This document shows positions 36,400 to 41,863 of a DNA stretch of 41,863 nucleotides, in pieces. How positions within the stretch are numbered: position 1 is the first letter of the stretch; every line of letters begins with the position of its first letter. A program made the position numbers and the translations under genes. The notes beneath the pieces are model-generated. The model made no database searches and had not been told where the DNA came from. It worked only from the letters and a program-made list of their open reading frames with translations. Origin of the DNA: Ruminococcaceae bacterium UBA6353 (lineage in GTDB: Bacteria > Bacillota > Clostridia > Oscillospirales > Acutalibacteraceae). The stretch lies in NCBI GenBank assembly GCA_002437905.1, contig DJRT01000012.1:1-41863 (forward strand). The letters run 5' to 3'.

Positions 36400-39339
36400 A
36401 TGAAAGACTGGGAAAAAGCCCTGCAGGACCCGCCGAAAAAATACCGTCCGGCGCCCTTTTGGTCGTGGAATGAGCGGCTGGAGCCGCAGGAAACGGCTGC
36501 ACAGGTGCGCGAGATGGACGAGGCCGGCATGGGCGGCTATTTCATGCACGCCCGCGGCGGCCTGCAGACCGAGTATCTCTCTGCAGACTGGTTTGCCAAT
36601 GTGCGCGCAGCACTGGAGGAGGGCGGCCGGCGCGGCATGCTCTCCTGGGGATATGACGAAAACGGCTGGCCGAGCGGCTTCGGCAGCGGCGCTGTGAACG
36701 GACTGGGCGAAAAATATCAGCAAAAGTATCTGCGCTGCGCCACCACCCCGGCGCCGGTACATACGCCGCACACCATTGCCAACATCGCCGTGGGCGGCGA
36801 AAACCGGCATTTCTACTACGAGGTCAACCCCTTCTATGTGGACACCCTGGACGGCGAGGTGGTGGAGGCATTTCTGCGCTCCACCCACGCGGTATACAAG
36901 GAGGTACTGGGAAAGGATTTCAGCAAAATGCGCGGCTTTTTCACCGATGAGCCGCAGGTGTCCCGCGACGGCTTTCCCTGGTCGCTGAAGCTGGAGGAGG
37001 CCTACCGCTGCGCCTACGGCGAGGAGCTGGCACCGCGGCTGCCGGGGCTGTTTGAGGACACCGCGGACTGCACGGTGGTACGCTACCGGTTCTGGAAGCT
37101 GGTACGGGATCTGTTTGCCGAAAACTATATGAAACGCATCCACGACTGGTGCCGGGAAAACGGCAGCGCCCTGACCGGCCACCTGGTGCTGGAGGAGGGC
37201 TACTACGACCATGTGCTGGCCAACGGCAGCTGCATGGCCTCCTACGAATATATGGACATCCCCGGCATGGATCACCTTGGCCGCAGCCTGGCCTCCATCC
37301 AGACAGAGATGCAGGTGGCCTCGGTTGCCCAGCAGCTGGGGCAGCGGCAAATTCTGGCCGAGACCTTTGCACTGTGCGGCTGGAATGTCAGCTTTGAGGA
37401 GCTGCGGCGCATCTATGAGCACCAGATGGTACACGGCATCAACTACCTGTGCCAGCATCTGGAGGGCTACTCGCTGCGCGGCCTGCGCAAACGGGATTAT
37501 CCGGCCACCCTGTTCAAGCAGCAGCCGTGGTGGGGGCACTACCGCCTGTTCAACGATATGGTCAGCCGCATCGGCATGCTGCTGGCCGAGGGCACTGTGG
37601 AAACCGAGATTCTGGTGCTGCACACGGTGGAAAGCGGCTGGCTGCATATGGAGGATCGCACAGCCGCCAACGCCTGCTGCGAACACATGCTGGAAACGAT
37701 GCAGGCGCTGGAGACCCACCAGATCGCCTACCACCTGGGGGATGGGCGCATCCTCGCCCGCCACGCACGCGTGGAGAGCGGCCGGCTGATCGTAGGCAGC
37801 CAGCGCTATCGGCTGGTCATTGTGCCGCCGGCAGAATGCTTTGGCCACCGCACCTACGAGCTGCTGCAGCAATTCAAGGCACAGGGCGGTACGCTGCTGT
37901 TCACCGAGCAGCAGCCCACGCTGATCGACGGCCGACCGGCCGCCGCCGAGTGGCAGGCGCTGGCGGAGGGCTGCCCCACGGCACCGCACCGGCAGGTGCA
38001 TGAGGCCATCCCGGCCGGGCTGCGGCCGATCACCCTCACCTACCCCGGCGACCACGAAAAGGACTATGTGCTGGCCACCACCCGCCGCTTTGCCGACCGG
38101 CGCATGACCATGGTTTACCTGTGCAACCCCTGTGCCGCCGCCCACACGGTCACGCTGACGACAGCCGGCGGCAGTGCCAGCCTGTTTGACGCCATGACCG
38201 GCAAGGAGATGCCGGCGGTCTTCCATGCAGCCGAGGGACAGGTGGCCGTGACGCTGCCGCTGCCGGAAAACGGCAGCGCCGTGGTATTCATCCACGACGA
38301 CCCGACGGCAGCCACCTGTGCGCAGCCGGCAGAAAAGCCTGCTCTGCCCATTACCGCCAAGCTGCGGGGAGAATGGCAGCTGGCGGCAGCCGACGACAAT
38401 ACCCTGACACTGGATGTATGCGATGTGGCCTTTGACGGGCAGACAGCCTACCGTGCACTGCCGGTCAGCGATGTGCAGGAAAAGGCCTGCGCCTTCGGCC
38501 GGCCGGTGGAAACAGCTGTAACCTACCACTTTACGGTACGGAACAAGGCCTTTTCCCGCTGTGAGCTGGTACTGGAAACGCCGGAGCTCTTCACCGTGGC
38601 GGTGAACGGCCAACCGGTGGAGATGACCGACCGCGGATACTACTTTGACCGCTCCTTCCGGCGCATCGACATCTATCCCTATGTGCAGGAGGGCGAAAAC
38701 ACCGTTTGCCTGACCTGCACCTTTGACCAAAGCGCCGCCACCCGCGAAAGCCTGGAGAAATCCCTGCACTTTGAATCCGAGAAGAACAAGCTCTCCTATG
38801 ATATGGAGATCGAAGCTGTTTATCTGAAGGGCGACTTTGGCGTATACACAGACGCCCCCTTCACCGCACTGGAGCGCCGCGGTCTGCGCACCAACGGCGG
38901 CTTTGTGCTGGATGCCCGGCCGGAGACTGTGACCGACGGCGCACTGGCGCCGCAGGGATTTCCGTTCTTCGCCGGCAGCATGACCTTCCGCCGCCGCATC
39001 CACCTGACCGCCGAGGAGGCCGCCGCGGCGCAGCTTGGCTTTGCGCAGCTGTGCTCCACGGTGACGCAGGTGCAGGTGAACGGCCAGGATGCCGGCACCA
39101 TCCTGTGGCATCCCTACACACTGGATATTGCCCCGCTGTGCCGCGCCGGGGAAAATGAGATCACCATCACCGTAACCGGCAATCTGCGCAATCTGTTGGG
39201 GCCATTCCACCTGAAGGAGGGCGAAAGCTATGCTGTCTGTCCGCACTCCTTCTTCCACGAATCCCCCGTGTGGCTGCACGGGGTGAACCCCCAGTGGGAC
39301 GACCGCTACTGCTTTGTGGAATACGGCCTGTTCTTCTGA
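36400..39339 (+). CDS. GH106-like glycoside hydrolase (alpha-L-rhamnosidase type)
   Basis: 979 residues from an ATG with GGAGG eight bases upstream. No signal peptide (MKDWEKALQDPPKKYRPAPF), so it is probably cytoplasmic. FWSWNERLEPQETAAQVREM, then EAGMGGYFMHARGG and LQTEYLSADWF is the N-terminal signature of GH106 and related clans; FFTDEPQVSRDGFPW may hold a catalytic acid. The C-terminal third has GH2-type jelly-roll sandwich sequence (DAGTILWHPYTLDIAPL, ENEITITVTGNLRNLLGPF). It would remove rhamnose from plant or microbial glycans taken up by the cell. It stands alone between cas3 and purB, with its own promoter region (best -10 TATGAT at 36351). Confidence 0.8.
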   Translation: MKDWEKALQDPPKKYRPAPFWSWNERLEPQETAAQVREMDEAGMGGYFMHARGGLQTEYLSADWFANVRAALEEGGRRGMLSWGYDENGWPSGFGSGAVNGLGEKYQQKYLRCATTPAPVHTPHTIANIAVGGENRHFYYEVNPFYVDTLDGEVVEAFLRSTHAVYKEVLGKDFSKMRGFFTDEPQVSRDGFPWSLKLEEAYRCAYGEELAPRLPGLFEDTADCTVVRYRFWKLVRDLFAENYMKRIHDWCRENGSALTGHLVLEEGYYDHVLANGSCMASYEYMDIPGMDHLGRSLASIQTEMQVASVAQQLGQRQILAETFALCGWNVSFEELRRIYEHQMVHGINYLCQHLEGYSLRGLRKRDYPATLFKQQPWWGHYRLFNDMVSRIGMLLAEGTVETEILVLHTVESGWLHMEDRTAANACCEHMLETMQALETHQIAYHLGDGRILARHARVESGRLIVGSQRYRLVIVPPAECFGHRTYELLQQFKAQGGTLLFTEQQPTLIDGRPAAAEWQALAEGCPTAPHRQVHEAIPAGLRPITLTYPGDHEKDYVLATTRRFADRRMTMVYLCNPCAAAHTVTLTTAGGSASLFDAMTGKEMPAVFHAAEGQVAVTLPLPENGSAVVFIHDDPTAATCAQPAEKPALPITAKLRGEWQLAAADDNTLTLDVCDVAFDGQTAYRALPVSDVQEKACAFGRPVETAVTYHFTVRNKAFSRCELVLETPELFTVAVNGQPVEMTDRGYYFDRSFRRIDIYPYVQEGENTVCLTCTFDQSAATRESLEKSLHFESEKNKLSYDMEIEAVYLKGDFGVYTDAPFTALERRGLRTNGGFVLDARPETVTDGALAPQGFPFFAGSMTFRRRIHLTAEEAAAAQLGFAQLCSTVTQVQVNGQDAGTILWHPYTLDIAPLCRAGENEITITVTGNLRNLLGPFHLKEGESYAVCPHSFFHESPVWLHGVNPQWDDRYCFVEYGLFF

Positions 39340-39351
39340 AAAATGCCATAG

Positions 39352-39400
39352 AAAAAGCCCGGCGGGCGGAGAGGTTTTCTCTCCGCCCGCCGGGCTGTGT
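39352..39400. terminator. Bidirectional terminator between glycosidase and purB
   Basis: An 18-bp perfect stem (39356-39373 with 39379-39396; left arm AGCCCGGCGGGCGGAGAG) and a GTTTT loop. The minus strand continues with TTTTTC, a clear terminator for purB; the plus strand has a weaker GTGTTCT after it. Confidence 0.92.
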
Positions 39401-39420
39401 TCTATCGGGTCCTTTACCGA

Positions 39421-40857
39421 TTACAGGGTCAGGGCGGCGGCAACATCGCCGGCGTAATACCGCTGCAGCACCGGCTGCACCACGGTGGCCAGGAAATGCG
39501 CCGTCTGCGAGGCACTGCGGCCGGTATAGGCGGCAGGATCCATTTGTGCCAGGATCTCCTCCTTGGACAGCGGGATACGCTCATCCGCCGCCAGGCGGTC
39601 GATGAGGTCGTTCTGCCCGCCCTCCAGCTTTACCCTGGCAGCCGCAGCGTGGGAATGCACCCGGATGATCTCATGCAGCTCCTGCCGGTCACCGCCGCGC
39701 TTGACGGATTCCATCATCACATTCTCGGTCGCCATAAAGGGCAGTTTGTCCATCACCCGGCGATGGATAACCTGCTCATACACCACCATACCGGCCGTCA
39801 CATCGCTGTAAATATTGAGGATGGCATCCACCGCCAAAAAGGCCTCCGCCACCGCAATGCGCTTATTGGCGCTATCGTCCAGCGTGCGCTCAAACCACTG
39901 GGTCTGGGCGGTCAGCGCCGGATTGAGCGCATCCACCGTGACATACCGCGCCAGCGCACATATGCGCTCACAGCGCATGGGATTACGCTTATACGGCATG
40001 GCGGAGGAACCGATCTGGCTCTTGGCAAACGGCTCCTCTACCTCCTCAAAGGATTGCAGCAGCCGCAGGTCATTGGCAAACTTATAGGCGCTCTGGGCAA
40101 AGCCGGAAAGCACACTGAGGAAATACGCATCCACCTTGCGGGAGTAGGTCTGCCCGGAGACCGGTACACAGCCGGCAAAGCCCATATCCTGCGCGATCAG
40201 CTGTTCCATGCGGTCGATCTTCGCCTCGTCCCCATCGAACAGCTCCATAAAGCTGGCCTGTGTACCGGTGGTACCCTTGGATCCAAGCAGGCGCAGGTGA
40301 TCAAGCTGGAATTGGAGATTTTCCATATCCATGATCAGCTCCTGCAGCCACAGGGTGGCACGCTTGCCCACCGTGGTCAGCTGCGCCGGCTGCAGGTGGG
40401 TATAGCCCAGGCAGGGCAGCGCCTTATACCGGTCAGCAAAGCCGGCCAGATTGTGCACCACCTGCGCCGCCTTCTTCAGCAGCAGGCGGGAGGCCTCCCG
40501 CAGGATGACCACATCGGTATTATCCCCCACATAGCAGCTGGTGGCCCCCAGATGGATGATCGGCTCCGCCAGGGGGCACTGCCGACCGTAGGCATATACA
40601 TGGCTCATCACATCGTGACGCACCTCGCGCTCACGCGCCTCGGCCACCTCGTAGTTGATATCCTCGGCGTGCGCCTCCAGCTCGGCAATCTGCTCATCCG
40701 TGATGGCAAGGCCAAGCTGCTTTTCCGCCTTGGCCAGCGCGATCCACAGGCGCCGCCAGGTGCGGAATTTGAAATTTTCAGAAAACACCGCCTGCATCTC
40801 CCGGCTGGCATAGCGGGTGGAAAGCGGCGAGATATACCGGTCCTTTTCGTCGGTCAT
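39421..40857 (-). CDS. purB: Adenylosuccinate lyase
   Basis: 478 residues from an ATG at 40857. It removes fumarate from SAICAR and from adenylosuccinate in purine synthesis. The fumarase/aspartase superfamily signature GSSAMPYKRNPMRCER, the GATSCYVGDNTD and GYTHLQPAQLTTVGKRATLW segments with catalytic His, and TQWFERTLDDSANKR are all intact. Full length for the Firmicute type with long C-terminus. It follows tyrS by about 29 bases on the same strand, probably as one transcript, and ends at a strong terminator. Confidence 0.97.
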   Translation of the reverse strand: MTDEKDRYISPLSTRYASREMQAVFSENFKFRTWRRLWIALAKAEKQLGLAITDEQIAELEAHAEDINYEVAEAREREVRHDVMSHVYAYGRQCPLAEPIIHLGATSCYVGDNTDVVILREASRLLLKKAAQVVHNLAGFADRYKALPCLGYTHLQPAQLTTVGKRATLWLQELIMDMENLQFQLDHLRLLGSKGTTGTQASFMELFDGDEAKIDRMEQLIAQDMGFAGCVPVSGQTYSRKVDAYFLSVLSGFAQSAYKFANDLRLLQSFEEVEEPFAKSQIGSSAMPYKRNPMRCERICALARYVTVDALNPALTAQTQWFERTLDDSANKRIAVAEAFLAVDAILNIYSDVTAGMVVYEQVIHRRVMDKLPFMATENVMMESVKRGGDRQELHEIIRVHSHAAAARVKLEGGQNDLIDRLAADERIPLSKEEILAQMDPAAYTGRSASQTAHFLATVVQPVLQRYYAGDVAAALTL

Positions 40858-40886
40858 ATAGACTCTCCTTCTGCCTGCGCGGACGG

Positions 40887-41863
40887 TCAGCCCAGCAGCA
40901 GCTTATGATAGGATTTTTTGCCCTTGCGCAGGATCAGGGCACCATCGGTGAAATCGGCTGGGGTGAACACGGCGGCAATATCCGTCACCTTTTGGTCACC
41001 GGCCGTCACGCCGCCCTGCTGCACCAGCCGCCGTGCCTCGCCCTTGGAGGCGGCCAGTCCGGTCAGCACCAGCGCATCCAGCACGCCGAGTCCCCCTTCA
41101 AGCTGCGCAGCCGTAACGGCGGTGGTGGGCATATTCTCGCTGCTGCCCACGCCGGAGAACAGCGCCCGTGCGCTCTGCTGCGCCTTTTCGGCCTCCTCCT
41201 CGCCGTGTACCAGCTTGGTCAGCTCATAGGCCAGAATTTCCTTGGCGGTATTCAGCTGGCTGCCCTCCCAGTGGTCCATCTCGTCAATCTGCTCCAGCGG
41301 CAGGAAGGTCAGCATGCGGATGCACTTCAGCACATCGGCATCCGCCACATTGCGCCAATACTGATAAAACTCGTAGGGGCTGGTCTTATTGGGATCCAGC
41401 CACACGGCATTGCCCGCCGTTTTACCCATCTTCTTGCCCTGCGAATCGGTCAGCAGGGTGATGGTCATGGCATGGGCATCCTTGCCCAGCTTGCGGCGGA
41501 TCAGCTCGGTGCCGCCCAGCATATTCGACCACTGATCATCGCCGCCGAACTGCATATTGCAGCCATAGTGCTGATAGAGATAGTAGAAATCATACGACTG
41601 CATGATCATATAGTTAAATTCCAGGAAAGAAAGCCCCTTCTCCATACGCTGCTTGTAGCACTCGGCACGCAGCATATTGTTGACCGAGAAGCAGGCGCCC
41701 ACCTCGCGCAGCAGATCCACATAGTTGAGGCTGAGCAGCCAGTCGGCATTGTTCAGCATCATGGCCTTGCCCTCGCCAAATTCGATAAACCGCTCCATCT
41801 GGCGGCGGAAGCAATCGGCATTGTGGGCAATATCCTCCCGTGTCAGCATCTTGCGCATATCGG
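40887..41863 (-). CDS. tyrS: Tyrosyl-tRNA synthetase, C-terminal part (start off window)
   Basis: About 325 residues visible; the family is about 410 long, so the first 80-90 residues with the HIGH motif lie beyond the right edge. Seen are QSYDFYYLYQHYGCNMQFGG, then DDQWSNMLGGTELIRRK, the KMSKS loop as KMGKTAGNAVW, and a C-terminal S4-like RNA-binding domain (LVLTGLAASKGEARRLVQQG, GVTAGDQKVTD). KMGKT is normal for bacterial TyrRS. It charges tRNA-Tyr. The ATG at 41858 is internal, not the start. Confidence 0.96.
   Translation of the reverse strand, partial: DMRKMLTREDIAHNADCFRRQMERFIEFGEGKAMMLNNADWLLSLNYVDLLREVGACFSVNNMLRAECYKQRMEKGLSFLEFNYMIMQSYDFYYLYQHYGCNMQFGGDDQWSNMLGGTELIRRKLGKDAHAMTITLLTDSQGKKMGKTAGNAVWLDPNKTSPYEFYQYWRNVADADVLKCIRMLTFLPLEQIDEMDHWEGSQLNTAKEILAYELTKLVHGEEEAEKAQQSARALFSGVGSSENMPTTAVTAAQLEGGLGVLDALVLTGLAASKGEARRLVQQGGVTAGDQKVTDIAAVFTPADFTDGALILRKGKKSYHKLLLG

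Noticed and set aside
36310..39279. A 989-codon open frame antisense to the glycosidase gene
   Set aside because: No ribosome site and no family pattern; GC-rich codon use of the sense gene keeps the opposite strand open. The sense frame has clear GH signatures.
39352..39400. GC-rich hairpin considered as another CRISPR-repeat copy
   Set aside because: No handle sequence beside it, and a T-run on the minus strand marks it as the purB terminator.

Overview
The window is about 60% GC and comes from a Gram-positive gut-type Firmicute, most likely a clostridium of the Oscillospiraceae/Ruminococcaceae kind. This rests on the purB and tyrS sequences, the strong AGGAGG ribosome sites and the GTG/TTG starts; no 16S gene is present, so the genus is not assigned. 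It holds three blocks: most of a prophage (1 to about 27530), a complete type I-C CRISPR-Cas locus (about 27517-36240), and ordinary chromosomal genes (36400 to the end: a GH106-like glycosidase, purB, and tyrS cut by the window edge).

The prophage is laid out back to front on the minus strand. From right to left come a Cro-like gene, a run of small early genes, a HUH (rolling-circle type) Rep-like protein, a PcfK/PcfJ pair, a DUF3102 protein, a sigma-region-4-like late regulator, and the virion genes: TerS, TerL, scaffold, major capsid, connector, portal, nozzle-like protein, internal virion protein, and a very large polyvalent virion protein with an HELTH metallopeptidase motif that runs off position 1. 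The T7/P22-like head and tail set points to a short-tailed (podovirus-type) phage. The plus-strand lysogeny side holds a CI-like repressor, a toxin-antitoxin-chaperone (HigB-HigA-SecB-like) operon, a zeta-toxin-like kinase carrying an in-frame palindromic insertion, and a large serine recombinase. The recombinase ends 28 bases before the last, half-degenerate repeat of the CRISPR array, so the prophage seems to sit at, or inside, the array.

The CRISPR locus reads leftwards: cas3, then a separate promoter, then cas5c-cas8c-cas7c-cas4-cas1-cas2 as a tightly overlapping operon, then a leader and an array of seven 32-base repeats and six spacers. In crRNA orientation the repeat ends in the handle CGAATTGAAAT.

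The most interesting signal is that this handle, AATTGAAAT, recurs outside the array in three places, usually behind a hairpin or degenerate repeat. (1) In the phage at 18531-18664 it forms a compact unit with its own promoter (TTGACA, 18 bases, TATACT), a predicted start at a repeat-like hairpin, two handle copies and an intrinsic terminator: a good candidate for a phage-encoded CRISPR-repeat mimic (RNA anti-CRISPR or crRNA-like regulator). (2) At 23788-23920, fused to the 3' end of the prophage repressor gene, lie two degenerate repeats (23 of 32 positions each by hand alignment) followed by two further handle copies. (3) In the host locus, between a near-consensus promoter and the cas5c start, lie a handle behind a long stem and a degenerate copy of the repeat hairpin just upstream of the cas5c ribosome site, suggesting autoregulation by Cas5c or by the effector complex. 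All alignments were made by eye; no search or folding program was run.
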